Shown: positions 22,501 to 37,400 of the stretch, in pieces
How positions within the stretch are numbered: the stretch's first letter is position 1
How the letters are laid out: each line of letters begins with the position of its first letter
Assembly: GCA_917880885.1 (NCBI GenBank)
Contig: OU862934.1
Span: forward strand, 33,216,734-33,280,733
Origin: Limnephilus marmoratus
Lineage: Eukaryota; Arthropoda; Insecta; Trichoptera; Limnephilidae
Reading direction: 5' to 3'
Length of the DNA stretch: 64,000 bases
The notes under the pieces: model-generated
Seen by the model: the letters and a program-made list of their open reading frames with translations, nothing else
What the model was told of the DNA's origin: nothing
Database searches by the model: none
Made by a program: the position numbers and the translations under genes

Positions 22501-25500
22501 GAAACATGCCAAACGCATGCCCAACATATGTACACGGTTGACATTTGTCATATGAGAACGGGTTACTTCTTCGATTCGTTCTTGTGTTCAACAGCTCGGC
22601 TGTGGAACGATTTGTCGGCCTCTGTGTTTCCTCTTTCCTGCAACATGGGTCTCTTCAAGACCAAGGTTCATTCCTTCCTCTCCTTAAAACGACTCTCCAC
22701 ACAGTATCTCAGATGACATAGGCCCTGAGGGAAATTATTTTCCTCTGGGCCTCCTGTGTGGAGTTAATTTACAAGAAAGGTTGAAACTATGTTCAAAATG
22801 TCTTTGCAACGGTTTGTTTTCTCTCTCAAGAAAATATTGCAAGAAAGTCCTTGAGCGAATTTGGATAAACTTAGTTTTAAGTTTACGAGTGATATTTTGT
22901 CTAGTTTGGCGAGAAGGGATCCGGTTTGGAGTTCTTCCACCCCGAGGTCCAGGACTTTGCCAGCCTGAAGGCCAATATGCTCCAGAGCCGCACCCTGTTT
23001 GAGGATCATACCTTCGACTCCGTCAACTCCAGTCTCTACTACAGTCGCAGCAGTCACACCACCAGCATTGTGTGGATGAGACCTGGTGTGAGTATTCTGA
23101 ATAAAAACCTTTGCTTAAACCTATACACCGCTGACAAATCAGTTCAGGCATGCACCATGTGTGGCTTGATTTTGACATTTGTTATTTTATCATTTAAAAT
23201 ACTCTAATTATTATTTTTAATTGATAAACTAACGTTTAAGACAAGATTTTTATGCATAGCACAAAGGGTAACAATTATTGTAAGCAATAATTATCAGCCT
23301 GAAACACCCATCTACATTGAAAAAATCTTCCGAGAAAAGATACATGCCGCCAACGGGACTTGAACCCGTGTCCTTCTGCTGGGTCAGGTGCTCTACCACT
23401 GAGCTATGTCGGCTTATCTAATACCCGCCAAAGAATTCAATATACACTAGTGTTTCATTCAACAATTACATTTTTCCACCCGAAAACAATCAACTTTATT
23501 TTTGTGAGAGAGGCATTGTTAGTGCCAAATCTCTCGCTAGGTGGCGTCGAGACAAATTATGTCTACATTTTTTGGTGAAATACTACTTTAACTTTTTATT
23601 AACCAGCATATTAACAACCGAGTACCAGCTAGTGTTGTAAAATAATGATTTTATGTTGTTGACAGCAAATAGTGAAGAACCCCATCTTTGTGGATCCGGC
23701 AGCCAGGAAGTTCCACATGAAGCAACTCTTTGCTGGAAACTGTGGCTTCTTAGCTGCCCTCTCCACCGTCACCAGGAACAATTCGTGAGTCCAACTCCTT
23801 CCTTATTATTATTTATGTATTTATTAACGTGGCGACAGTTTGCGGTAAGTTCCCGTAAGCACTCAGGCATGGGCCCTTGTGCTGTTTCCCATTTTACCTC
23901 ACCCATTTTACATTTTAACAGTGTGATGTAGAGTAATTAAGTATTTCATATGGAAAGAATACGATAGATGGCGGTAAGCATGTAGCTTGCACCATAGCTC
24001 GCCAGATGGCATTGGCGTACAAGAAGCAGTCTCGGAGATAGACTTGACGAGCTCCACTGGCAAGGCGGCAGAGATTTACCTACCCCCGAATAGTAAACAG
24101 TCGTAGCTATCCAGCTAGGTTATTCCAGTAAATAAACACTTTTATATTCAAAGAACCGTATTTAATAATTACTATCTGCCGAGGAAAGGGCAGACATAAC
24201 AAACAGTAACCTGGTCCCTTTGATAAAATTCACAAGGGTTGTCATTGGATATTTGTCTGTGTCTCCTGATTCTGCAATGTGTCTTCCCAGGTATCTGAGC
24301 CTTGTTCCCATCGGGGGGGACATTGGCATCATAGGTGAATTAAAGTCTCTTCATCCTCTTCATATATCTTGCATCTATTGGTGTTTTCCACTTCATCAAT
24401 AGGACAAGGTAGCAGTGTCCTATTAGTAATCTATAGCAGCCACTTCGCCCGTTCTTCTAAAATCTAATGCAGCGCCACTGGACTTTAACGAACATTCAGG
24501 ATGTACATACCTACCGCGCATGGTGCCGCTGAGTACATAGCTACCTACCTACGCCGTAAATAATAATATCGCCACCGCCTAGAAAGGTCTCAATTTAGCA
24601 GCCGCCTGAGCATTCAACACCGGGCATATTCGAGTACCTTCCAGCGTACACATTGCCGGCGAATGGAAAATTACTCCACCGGTCGCGCTAGTATAAATAA
24701 AGCGACTCAACACTGCGCTTGCTTAGTCAGTCTCAGTCTCAGTCTAACTGTCGGTCAACAACTCAGCATGTAACAGATCTCCGCACAAGTGCTCCTGTAC
24801 GGCATCTCCACGCAACCAAGGCAGCTTCCTCGAGGATATACACCACATCTCAGCTATAAGGCCCACCGTGTCTTCAGCTCCACGAACAGCTACATCCTAT
24901 GACTTACAAGGTTCGACGCCACCTTCAGCCCAGGGATCAGCTCACCGTTTCATGGCATCCCGAAGTACACCGTGCTTAGCTGCCATGGAAACACGCTCCG
25001 CTTCGCCAGGACTACCTGCTGGTGGCTCAGCTCACAGAGCCACTCACCGTTCACCTCCGCGACTCAAAGCGTCGAGCAACGGCGTGGAAGATAGGTCATC
25101 TCCACTTGTAGCAGTTTTAAATATTTAATTTACCGCGGAAATACAATGGGTGCGGGCCACACTGTATGCTGGCGGCGACACCGGCAGGCAAGGAGAGGGG
25201 GAAAAGAATTCTTCAATCAGTTAGTCTAGGAGCGAGCTGTGGTGACATGGATCTCACAACAATTCCAACATCGGCCGACGATTTGCGTACGCGAGATGGC
25301 GAGCGATAATCACGTAATATAACATCTTAGATTATTTTTCTCTCATGGTTTACTCTTAAATTTAATATCACTATCCTTTCTCATTGGGTTAAAAAATTGC
25401 AATGAGATGGCGTCCACACTTCTCTTAAATACCGATTAGATATTTTTAGAATTTATCACGTAACATATTATTATTCTTATTTAACAATTAACTAGTAACT

Positions 25501-28500
25501 AAGGTTATCTTGGAGCCTCAGGCGACCTTGAGATATTTTTTATAAATAAATACCTTTTAATATTTAGAGTCTCATGCTTATTGCTAATTTTGCATTATTA
25601 ATGTTCTTGTAACTTTTGTAATAAATGGATATGATGTTTTATCTGAGCTAGCCACATCTTTCATTTCTTTTGGGATTCATGTATTATTTTACAGGTTACT
25701 CAATTAATTACACTTAACACATCTTTTAAATCCCTCATATGAACATCATCATTCTTTTACGTTACACACTGCCATAGTGTAGAGCCGGTGACCTGCAGAC
25801 TCGAACTCTGCTCCGCCGCATCGCAATGACCTCAACCACACCATCACCTCCGTGTACCTGCAGCATCTCATCTACCGCACTCCTGCATACATCATGTTAC
25901 CGCTTCGCCGACCATCGCTACGTAGCCCAATAAATGACTGACTCATTACTACGACTGACGCCTTTCATTTCTCTACCCGTCTCTGCTGATTCAGCAGTCT
26001 GCTCCCTCAAATCTAACTTCCAGTTCCCTCCAGTGGCGCACACAGAAAAAAAATTCGGGGGGGGTTTTTACAAAACATAAAATGCATGCTGTATCCATAT
26101 CTATTCAAACGTTTATATACTAATGTACAGTGTATATCAGAGGTTCCTAGCCTTATCTGGCTCACTGCGCACTATCCAAGTATAGTATTCTCTTCAACTG
26201 CCCTCCCCCCTTCATTAAGAAATGCGTGACAATACGCATAGAAAAAGCGCCGCAGGCAAAATTGTTTTGGATGTGAAAGTTACATAACATTTGCAAGGGA
26301 AGCTCATCAATGCCCCAGTCCATCCATGAGATGAGGGAGAAAAAAATCCTCCATTATTCAAATAAATTTTTTTTATACATTTATCGTAGTTAGTCTAGGG
26401 TCTAGGCAAACTTTTATTGTTTTCTAATTTTTTATTTTTTTTTATTAGTTACAGATATTTGTTTTTTTGGCTACCACACTGGGCTCATGCCCGTGTTATG
26501 GTAGTTGTATATATAATATTTATTTAAATTAATACAAATACTATTTTATTAAAACAGATGATTAAATATACTAAATAAAAATTATGAAATATTTAAAAGT
26601 AAGTGAAAAATAAAGAGAAAAAAAGATCATATTTTAAAGAAAAGTAGAAATAAAAATGAAAATTCAAATTTTTAAATACAAAAATTAATAATAAAGATTA
26701 AATGTTAAGAACTCAAGTGTTCTATACAAATATATAAATTAAAACATATAAGTAAATAAATTAAAATTAAAAAATAAATAAAATTTAGTGAAAAAATTAA
26801 GTGAAAAAAAATAACAACATTTCAAAGAAAAATATAAATAAAAATGGAAATAAAAATTTTGAAATGCAAAAATTAATAATTAAAATGTAGTGTTAAGAAC
26901 TCAGAAATTCTTTAAAGTATGCTCGTCCACTTTCGAAAATCCAATGTTGTACACGTGTTATAAAAAGAGAATTAGAATTACTTGACTTTATGTCAGTACT
27001 CAAAGCATTATATATTTTAGGAGCGATGAACCAGAATTGTCGTTGAGCGAATATACAAAATAAATACAATAGATACTATTTGTTGACAAGCATAATAATT
27101 AGATAAGTGGCCTTGTGAACCCATAACCGTACTGACGTTCAGAGTTTAAGGACTATATTCCTGAATTCAAAACAGGTTTTATTAGAAATGTTTAATTTTA
27201 TATATCATAGATGTATAAATTAACCAAAAAACAATGCATCTGGCAGCACTAGCTGTGCATGGTTTTGGAGAGAGGTTTATAGATATTCGGCCGCCTAATA
27301 TCAGGGCCGTATTTACACTTTTCATATGTATAGGCCACTTCATTTGTGCCGCCCCTTCCTCCTTCTTAGAAGTTTCACCTATCATCACTCACTTGTAAAG
27401 GCTGCCATTAGGTGACGCGTTAAGTATGTATTCAAAAATGAAATGAAGAATGAATTATTTGTAAAACAAAAGTGTAACATGAAACAAGAATTACAATTTT
27501 TTACGGGATTTTTATGTGACCAAATCATTTATAATAGCTTCATAGTTGCTTCTATGCATAGAAGATCCGAAGAGTAAAGTTTTTGTTCCGATAATGAAAA
27601 CCTTTTTATTTGAACATGGTATTTTTTCATTAGCTTTAAATAGGAAAAACTCCAGAACAATTTGTGGCCGGAGTGCAGAGTGCGACGTGGAGAGCTAAAT
27701 CCATGTTTGGGTAAACGTTGCACAGAGATAGTTTCCTCAAAAACTTTCCTTAAAAAGATTCAGTAATGATGTAGATTGAGGTTTCTCTGCCATCTAATTA
27801 GTGGAAATGTGACCTTGAAAGTGCACCCATTCCTGAACTTAATCGTCTTCTAAATCATTGCACACGAGATCGAGCTTTTTCTGAGACTCTTTGTGTTGAT
27901 AGTTTACCCATTTTTTTAAAAATGATTTTTTCTTTGAAGTATTATGCCTTCATATAATTATTATTATTTTTTTTCCTTTTCTTTATTCATCATATAACTT
28001 TTTATACAGTTTTTACAGGTGATTCGACTACCACGCTAGGCACATGCCCGTATTATGGTTTATTCCTTCGCATATGCCTTCCCTCTAATTCAGATCTCAG
28101 GTAGGAAGTAGTTTCAATATCCTCATTTGATGTTTCGTCTATAAAGTTTTTTCTCTTAGGGTCATTTTACTCTGAATGTCATCCTAATATTGCTAAAGTG
28201 TACTCATTCCAATTGCACTTTCTTCGAAATAATCAAAGTTTTCTTGCTCTGGTATAATATACTCGAGAAGAGATCCACAAAAATCAGATACCGTCAGTAC
28301 GTCATCAGATGAGCTCTGAAACTGAGCACTCACATTATTTAGTCTTTCCAAAATAGCATTCCAAAATACGATTAGTAGCCAAATTAATAAAGGTAGCCCA
28401 CTGCCCTACAATTTTTTGGAAAATATTCGCACCATAATCGCACGACGCAATCCGCGGTCCCGTACGGGATCACTGGGGGTTTAAAAGTTCCTTTAAGGGG

Positions 28501-31381
28501 TGAAATAGGCGTAGAGGCATCAAAAAAATCTATTTTTTCATAAATCGATGGTAGAATTATTCAAAAATATTTTCTGTAAATTTCAAACCAAAATATCACG
28601 CCATTTAAAAGTTATATGCGTTTTAGTGAGTGTCCCTCGGTCGAACTACCATTATTTTACTGCAACTCTTATTTTCAAACGCATTTTTCCCGAAACCGCT
28701 AAGCTCTTGCAGTTTTTGATCAATCGTTATATACAGGGTGTAACAGAACGTACCCGAGGGATTTTAACAATCAATTCCTGACATCATATGGAGTAAAAAA
28801 TGTAAATGAAATTTTGGTCTCCGGTGACATTTTTGATGTTTTTTTTTTTTTTTCTACAAAAACATAAAAAAATAGTAGTTGTTAAACAGTTGGAGGCGGG
28901 GTAAGGGGTTCGTCGGACACCCGGCTGAGTGACCAGTGACGACATGTGGAAGATTTTTTTTGTTGTTTGATTTTGAAGAAAAAAAAATTGAAAAAAAAAA
29001 AAAGTTTTTCCAAAAAAGTCACCGGAGACCAAAATTTCATTTTTTACTCCAAATATGCTCAGGAATCGCTGGTTAAAATCCCTCGGGTACGTCCTGTTAC
29101 ACCCTGTATAAGGACATGGTTTCATAATATAAATGCGCTCTATTTAAATCTCGATCCTAAGCAATATCTTTATTTCAACTATTTTTTGTGGCAAAAAAAA
29201 TCATAAGTACAAAATTTTCACATTTATCAAAAAAAAATATTGATTTTCGATTTTTTGTAAGAAAAGTGAGGTTCAAATAGAAGAAACACTAATAAAAGGC
29301 TAAATTTTTCTGAAAAATTGATTTCGGATGAAAATTGTGACCTCCAGAGGGTACACAAATTGTCCAGCCGGATGGCGACTTACAATGCTCGGCAGTTGAT
29401 ATCTCCTTTATTTTTTGAGGAAAATAGTTGAAAATTTTAGAATATACTCTTAAATATGTATATGACAAATGACCGCAAGGTAAAAATAAAATGTATATAT
29501 ATACATTCCTTATGTGTAAAAAAAACATGAAATCACTAAAAATAAATAACAAAGTCCTACACACATTTCACCCCTAAAACGCTCGTGCAATAAAGGTAGC
29601 CCACTGCCAAAGCATTTTTTTGTGAAATATTCGCACCACAATCACCGGTCCCGTATTGGACCGTTGGGCATTGAACGACACAAATCCGCGGTCCCATACG
29701 GGACCACTGGGTGTCTAAAGGTTAATAGATAGAAAACTCTATCTATCCACAGTGACTTTTTTGTTATTGTTTAGGTTTAATCGTTCACAAAATTAACGGC
29801 TTACAAAAGCGAGCGAGCGCCGCCCCCTGAACTCTGCCGCCCCTAGGCCGCGGCCTATAAGGCCTATTGACAAATCCAGGACTGCCGAATATTCGTCATT
29901 TCGACCGAAAGCCTAGCCGAATATTCGGTATTCGGTGTTCGGCAAAATAGTGGCATCAAGTGGCATCTTGTGACATCTCTAGTCTATATCCAATTCGGTC
30001 ACTTTAACTGTATCATACTTCAACTAAGAACTACCAACATTATCTTCATTTTCTTAACGCACATATAGTTCTTAGTTTTCCAGATTTCGATTGAGTTTCA
30101 CTAATATTGTCTTCATATAATTAAACTTATTTAGTATTCTAACTGTCTTATCTTATTTTCCAGATTGTTTGACCAAATGATTCCAGACAATCAGAACTTT
30201 ACAAGCCAGTACGCTGGAATATTTCACTTCAGGTATGGTAGAACATTTTTATCCATTGTAAATTTTCGCATCAGTTGTGAGAGGTTTTATATTTTGTTTC
30301 TTTGCAGGTTCTGGCAGTTTGGGAAGTGGATCGACGTCGTGATAGACGACTTCCTTCCGATGAGTCTGGAGAAAGTAGAATACATCCAGAAATTAGCCAA
30401 TCCCACTTTCTGGAGCTGCCTCTTGGAGAAGGCATATGCCAAGTGAGCTACATTTATATCTAATTTTTTATAAGAAAAATTCTCTTTTTATAACTTTTGA
30501 AGGTTATTCCCATTAATGTAATATATCCTTGAAGAAGAAGATAACAATAATAATCTAAACGAAAATATGAAAGAGAACACACACAGAAAAATCGAAAAGA
30601 CAATGGTCACAACTGGGACACGAACCTAGACCTCTCGTCTAACCGGGACGTGCGCGTTAACCGATTTCGCTATTGCCACCTTCTGTCAAACCATCATATT
30701 TGTCAATCTCATATTTCAAATATTTTTAGAACGAACATAAATATTATCTTCAACTATTATTGGCAATATTATTGGCAACTACCCTTTTTATTGGAAACAA
30801 TCATTTTAAAAATTGGTTTGTAACTAGATAATGTCTCGGATAAATATATCCGAATTTATTCATATGGAACCATTGAAATTTTATAAAATTCTAAATGAAT
30901 ATTCAATTTTTTATAAAAAAAACTCTGTTTTTATAACTTTTGAAGGTTTTTCCCATTTGCGACCATTGTCTTTTCTGTTTTTCTGTGTCTTGTTCTCTTT
31001 CATATTTTCGTTTAGATTATTATTGTTATCTTCTTCCTTCTTTAATGATACATTTATATCTTACTGTTGTTGATACGGATGGCTCCCGTAAGCACTCAGC
31101 CCTCGAGCCAATTGCTCTCTCTCATTTGCCATATTATTTTTATTTTTCGTCTTTATTAATTCTATTACAATTGATGATATATTATGCCTGTCTCACTAGG
31201 AACTCCTGCATTGAAAGCAGGCACAGATTATAATTTAAGCGATTTATAACAGAAATACAAATAACAACACAATGTTATGTATAAAATAAAAGACAATCAG
31301 CATTATAGCACTGGAAATGCAAACCTATAAATTGGTTCTGATAAAATCTTTGTTATTAGATCTGTCTTGGCTGATGATCCA

Positions 31382-31457
<76 letters not shown>

Positions 31458-34400
31458 GTTTGTTACCTCAGAACTTTCGACTGGGTGAACCGATTTTGAT
31501 GATTCTTTTTTTTGTTTGAAAGCTGGTGCTTCCCATGTGGTCCCATTTTAATTTGGTCTAGTTCTGACAATGGCATCCATGAGAAAACCATATAAGTCTT
31601 AAATTTGCATAAAGTATGTGCGCGACAAATGGACGAATAACTCAATATCACGCCAACCGATTTCAATGATTCTTTTTTTATTGGAAAGGATGTACTTCAA
31701 GGATAAATTTATAAGAGTTTGGTTAGGTTTTGATTATCGGATCCATGACAAAGTAACGGAACTCTTCAATTCTTAGGAGCAAATTAACGAAACTTGGCCG
31801 AATCTCTTAATTTGACCCTAATGTCGTTATGGTCAAATTATGTCTGTCTCATATGAGCAGCACGTTTAGTAGATCTACCCATATTCAGACAAATTAGTGT
31901 ACTTCGGATTCACTAAAAATCAAAAAATAAACAAAAATTTTAACAAAACAAAAAACGACTTCAAAAAATGCACTAAAAAGTAAAAAAATAATTTCGTATT
32001 CTTCTACAACTTCATAATCGACTTACTTTTTCTACTCATCAATATGTAGGTACGATTGTTATTTTTGGAGTCGAAAATACAGTCGAATTGAGAACCTCCT
32101 CCTTTTTGAAGTCGTTTAAAAAGACAATCAGCATTATAGCACTGGAAATGCAAACCTATAAATTGGTTCTGATAAAATCTTTGTTATTAGATCTGTCTTG
32201 GCTGATGATCCAAGCCTTGGGTCTATTTATATTTAAAACTAGCTGACCCGGCGAACTTTGTACCACCTCAAAATCAATAACTGTTGTGTTAACTTATTAG
32301 CTGAATTAAATTCAGTTTTTTTTATTAAGAAAATTACACAATGAATCAATTATCGATGCGCAACTGTCCGTGTTTTGTTTTTGTCAGTATCAGACGTGGC
32401 GTTGTGTACGGATTTATAATTTTTGTGATTTTCTTAATTTTCCACTTACGGGAATTGCGTTTCATTTTCTTTATACGTGTGAAGGAGATTTATTATAATT
32501 ATTGTATGTTTCCTTTTGGGGGTGCAGACATACGTTCACTGTTTGCCTCATTTTCGACTGTTGTTATTTAGTTTGTAAGAAAGAGTGGCAGCATTGTATG
32601 TTTAAGAACAAAAGCGAAACCATCAGCGCATTGACATTTTTGAATTTTTGGATTTCAGTCACTCTTCAATATTATCCTTGTAACTATATTCCATACTTTC
32701 AAAAATATCGTAACATATTGATAGTGTTCTACCATGTGTTCTCACGGTCCGGTGTGTGAGAGAAATGCAAGAAATTTATGACTTTTCCTCTGAAGGAAAT
32801 AGACCTATGTACATTGTGTATCTCATCTTTTGAAAGAGCTGCAGCATTATAGCGATAAGGAACATATGTTTAATGCCTTTTTTGCCATCACGGTAATTAT
32901 AAAGGCGTCCAATGGGTGTTTCTTCATCCAGTTTGCTTTGCGCTGCTTTAGCTGCATGTGTCAGGAGTATAGTGTCCTGATAATAATTCCCCAGTGAGTT
33001 TCTCTCCAAATATCAAGGTTATGTTATTTTGTAGTTTTTTTTTTTATTTTTTGTGTGCGTTCGCATACATTGTGATTTTAATATCGAGTGAGACAAGTGA
33101 TATGTATAATTTTATTTTTTTATTTACAAAAAGATACATAAATTATAATAAATTTTATATAATAATTAATTACATAATACATGTATTTGATGTACACCCA
33201 TAAATAAGCAGGGCTTGTGTGTATTAGAGGTGGGTAAGTTCTGCATTTTACCGGAAGCCTCCGAGACTTGCCTCCTCTTAAAAGTACACGGGTTCTAGGA
33301 GCAGGTCCCGGGTCCGAGTTCTTAGGTGCGGACACTGCGGACTGAGCACTGAATGTTGTTGCGGTGCACCGAACCGGGACGCACGGGTTCAAAGAACTTG
33401 GAGCCAGGACCTACTCGTAGAACCCGCACGACAACTCAGAACCCTGGAGCAGGACAAGACCCACACGAGGGCTCGGACCAGAGGCGGCCGCTTGCTTAGT
33501 GCATTCGTGCACTGCGCTGCCGAAAACCAATATACGTCAGAAGTGTAAATTAGTACATCCTCTCCCGAAGTATTCCCGCCAATTCGTTACAAAATCTTTA
33601 CCAATTGACTAAACTCCCGAGCATGAGAGAAAGGTATTCGTGCACATTTTGTTATGCCCAGGCGTGACGTCACATGAAGTTATATTTCTACTGGGATCAT
33701 CTCCAGATGCTGGAGTGCCAGTGCCCGTGAAATGAGCAAGGCAGGTATAGACCCATTGTTACTTAGAAAAGAGTGTGTCAAATGTTAAGTGTAATTGTGG
33801 GAATAGATTCGGGTTAAATTTGAGATTGAAAGGTGTGTGAGTAATGTATGTTTGTATCTGCTAGCTTTATTTAAGGGCGCCACTGGTTGATAAACCAGGC
33901 TAACAGACGGTAAAGCATAATTCTCTGTCAGAGCCTTGGGGATTAAATACTTTATGATCAATTAAGACTTTTAATAATGAAAAGAAAGACAGTTTTCATA
34001 TAACATAGTTGATTTTATATTTAAAATATAACAAATAAAATCCAGTTAATCAAGAACAATTAAAAATTATAAATATGTACACTCACCCAAGGATCAACCA
34101 AAAATCTATTCTAGCTAAATTTATACTTAAGTCCGATAGCAACCAGGAATGTTGAATGATGCTCTCTGCTTTGCTGCTGTACTTCATTCGTCTTTAAAGA
34201 TTGAGCCAGTACCAGATCAAGACCAATGCCATGGTCAAATTAGCTGCTTTCCATGCATATAATTGATGGATCTTCAAGTTTATTTTAATTTTTCTCCAAA
34301 TATGTCCGATAGACGGATACAACGAAGAGCTTTCCGAGTTTGTAAAATAATATTTTTATTTAAATTCCTTCCACAGCAGGAATATACTGTTGAATCCCGG

Positions 34401-37400
34401 TCAGTTAAATGCTTTATAGAATGTTTCAGTTTCACGCCATTTAAACTTGTATGTAGCGGAACACACGGGATATAATTTTACATTCCGTAAGTTTTCAACA
34501 ATTATCAATATGTTTTAATGAAACTGCATTATAAATAAACTCGGAAAATATACAGTGACCCTTTCAAAAAGGAGTCCACCTCTCTAGACTGCTTCCCAAA
34601 TAAAGTGCGAGCTCTAAGCAAAAAATGAATTTTTATAACCTCTGATTTCAAAAATAGTTGAATGGCCCAAAGTTCTATATTTAAAGAAAAATCAACTGGC
34701 GTTTTAAACCAAACAAATATTGAAAAAATAAGGGGTACGTGACTAGACTTAATTGTGATGAAATGTAATTAAATATTTCATAACATTACCCCCCGGACCA
34801 CGCAAATGTTTGTCCCCAAACATAACTATAAAATAAACCTATTCTATCTGATACATATGTCGATCCAAGGATGTCTATAAAAAGAAAAAAATAACAACAA
34901 ATCAATTATTAATAATTAACAGGAATTCTTTCAAAGATAAATTAATAAAACATAATATTTAATACATAGTTCATTCGAACCTTTCTGGTATTTAGAACTG
35001 AATTTAAATTAGAATTCTTGTAATTATAGTTATAATATTTAAAATAAACAAGACATAATTAAATATTACATGAACGAGACCCGCAAGCACCCACAGCATT
35101 AATGATGCTGGGTGTTGTTTTGATAAAAGCAAGGCAACCGTTGACATAGCATCAGTACACGACTTTTTTTTTAATAAAATAGTTAAAATTATCATCATAA
35201 AAATTAGTTTATATAGTACATTAAAACATTATACATACGAGGCATCACTTGTTAAAAAATAATAATAATCATAATAATAACACCTTTTTTATAAAGCCAT
35301 TACAGGCATCACTTATAAGATAGTATACCATCTTCACTTTCACTGCTTCTAAATCTTTTCGAAGAAAATAAATCCTGACTAAACTTCCTAACTTTGTCCT
35401 TTTGGGTGTTAATAACATAAACCAAGTTTATAATGGAAATCAACATTATGCTATTTATTTTCCATAAGAGTATGCGTTGTTCGCAGACAACTGAGCAAGT
35501 TGTTCAATGTATAAACAAATTTAAATATATTTATATTTTGCATTTTTTATAAATAAATGTTGAAATATATTTTAAAGAATTGCAACTTAGAAAACAAAGT
35601 AATAATGGGTTGTGTTATGTTATGGATTAAAAAAATATTTATAATATTAAAAATACATATGAAGATAGTTCAGTATAGAACCGAAAGCTTAGAATTTAAA
35701 AAAAAATAAAGTATAGTTACATATATACTTGGAGGTAAATATTTTTTTTTTTTTTTTTTTTAAATCCTAAGTTACAAAAATTAAATATATACATATAAAT
35801 AAAACATGAATAATATTTTTGTCTGTTCATTCATAACATGTTATATTTATTAATAATGAATTAATATATTATTAATATTTACGTGATAATATACGCTGAT
35901 GGTTAAACTCGAGCGAAGTACCAGAGTTATAAATTGTTGTCTTACAATTGTTTATATAATTATTCGTTTCAGAATTAATATTGTTTATTTCATGATTATG
36001 TTTTAAAATTATTTGAACTCGAGTCGAATACTAGAGTTATAAATTGTTGTCTTAAACAATTTTTATATAGAAATTTGTACCCAATTTATATAATTAGTAA
36101 TACAAAAAATTGCAATTATGACTGCAATTAGTACTATGAACTGTAGAAATGCAAGGCAGCGACAAATCGGTTGATCAGGCCTTATTGAAGCTCCTGTGCA
36201 TCGAATTTTACGTAAAATTAATATTATTTTCGGCACTCAGATAGGATGGCCAAACCCTCTGAGACACTGAATTAAACGAACTAGACTGGTATGTCGTCCG
36301 ATTTAACGATATCCTTCACATGGAAATCGCCAGTTTCTATACCTTGAAGGTCTGCTAATGTATACACAAGGTCGGATTTTTTTCTAATTACCACATTTTG
36401 TACGAATCGGGGTGCTAATTTTTGTGCAAAATAATTTATTGCATTTGATTGCACAAAATTTTTTCTCCATACTACGACACACTCCTTTCTAAGTAACAAT
36501 TGGCCGCCTTCAACGTGTTGGGATTTCGTTTTATATCTACTTTATGGTCAATTTACAAGGATTTTTATTAATGAAATGTATTTATTTTGCTTGAGAAATA
36601 TGTCTGTTTTTTTTTTTTCAATGACGTGTGAAAGCAGAGAAGACATATGGTGCCTGGGTGCACTAGCGGAGCAAATGACATAACATTAAACTTGCGTAAA
36701 GTGGTCCCGAACCTTTGGAATGAAATAGTTATGTTCAACAAATTTAAGACTAGTTAACAATGTTATGTTGTAACGCCATCGGTCGCCGGCGCGGCGCATC
36801 GACCTCAGTATCGTTTCGGTTTTTAAAGCAAGTTTTATTCTGTAAAAAAAATATTTAAAAATGAGTGCTACTGAAAACATTGCGATTAACGTATATTTTA
36901 TCAAATGTAACTTAGTGGAGTATTTTAGTGAAACGGTTAAACTTTTCAAAATAAGTTGTACTATTCCAATGACAACTGTTGAGTGCGAACGGTGTTTTTC
37001 TACATTAAAACGTGTAAAAACATTTCTGAGTACACCATGATCGGCTTAATGCTTTGTCAATGATGACCATCGAAAAAGGTTTTATAGCTTCTATACCAGA
37101 CTTTAACAATCGTGTCATTGAAGTATTTTCACAAATGAAACAGCGACGAATAGATTTTCTCTACAAGTGAACGTTTGTACTAGGTATGTCAATCCCTTTA
37201 AATCACTTTATTTTCCCATGTTAATGTTATCTTTTTTTGGGAAATGCACTGCCCGCAAATTTTGTCACGGGCCGCCTCTGGCTCGGACCCGTCACCCGTG
37301 CAATGTAGGTACATTCAATGGACCTACATTGCACGGGCTTTTATTGAGAATTTAAATAAGTAAATTATCTGTAATGCTTTATTATAAACTATTATTTTAT

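Larger units (their letters stand above)
27302..29884. mobile_element. hAT-type element, 2.58 kb, decayed
   Basis: In intron 3. The left end 'cagggccgtatttacac...tataggcc' is matched in reverse by the right end '...ggcctataaggcctattgac' plus 'aaatccaggactg'. Flanks CCTAATAT (27294-27301) and CCGAATAT (29885-29892) make an 8-bp target duplication with one change. No transposase frame survives. The interior holds a nested element (about 28494-29577) and a MITE within that. Confidence 0.65.

Noticed and set aside
23342..23412. Functional tRNA gene on the - strand
   Set aside because: The anticodon stem has two adjacent mismatches and the base before the anticodon is C, not T; listed as a tRNA-like repeat.
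24868..25128. 86-residue Ser/Pro-rich ORF
   Set aside because: No recognisable domain, no splice context, and it lies in a probable LTR-type region.
31317..31499. 60-residue ORF with a polyphenylalanine run
   Set aside because: It is the translation of the 68-base T run.
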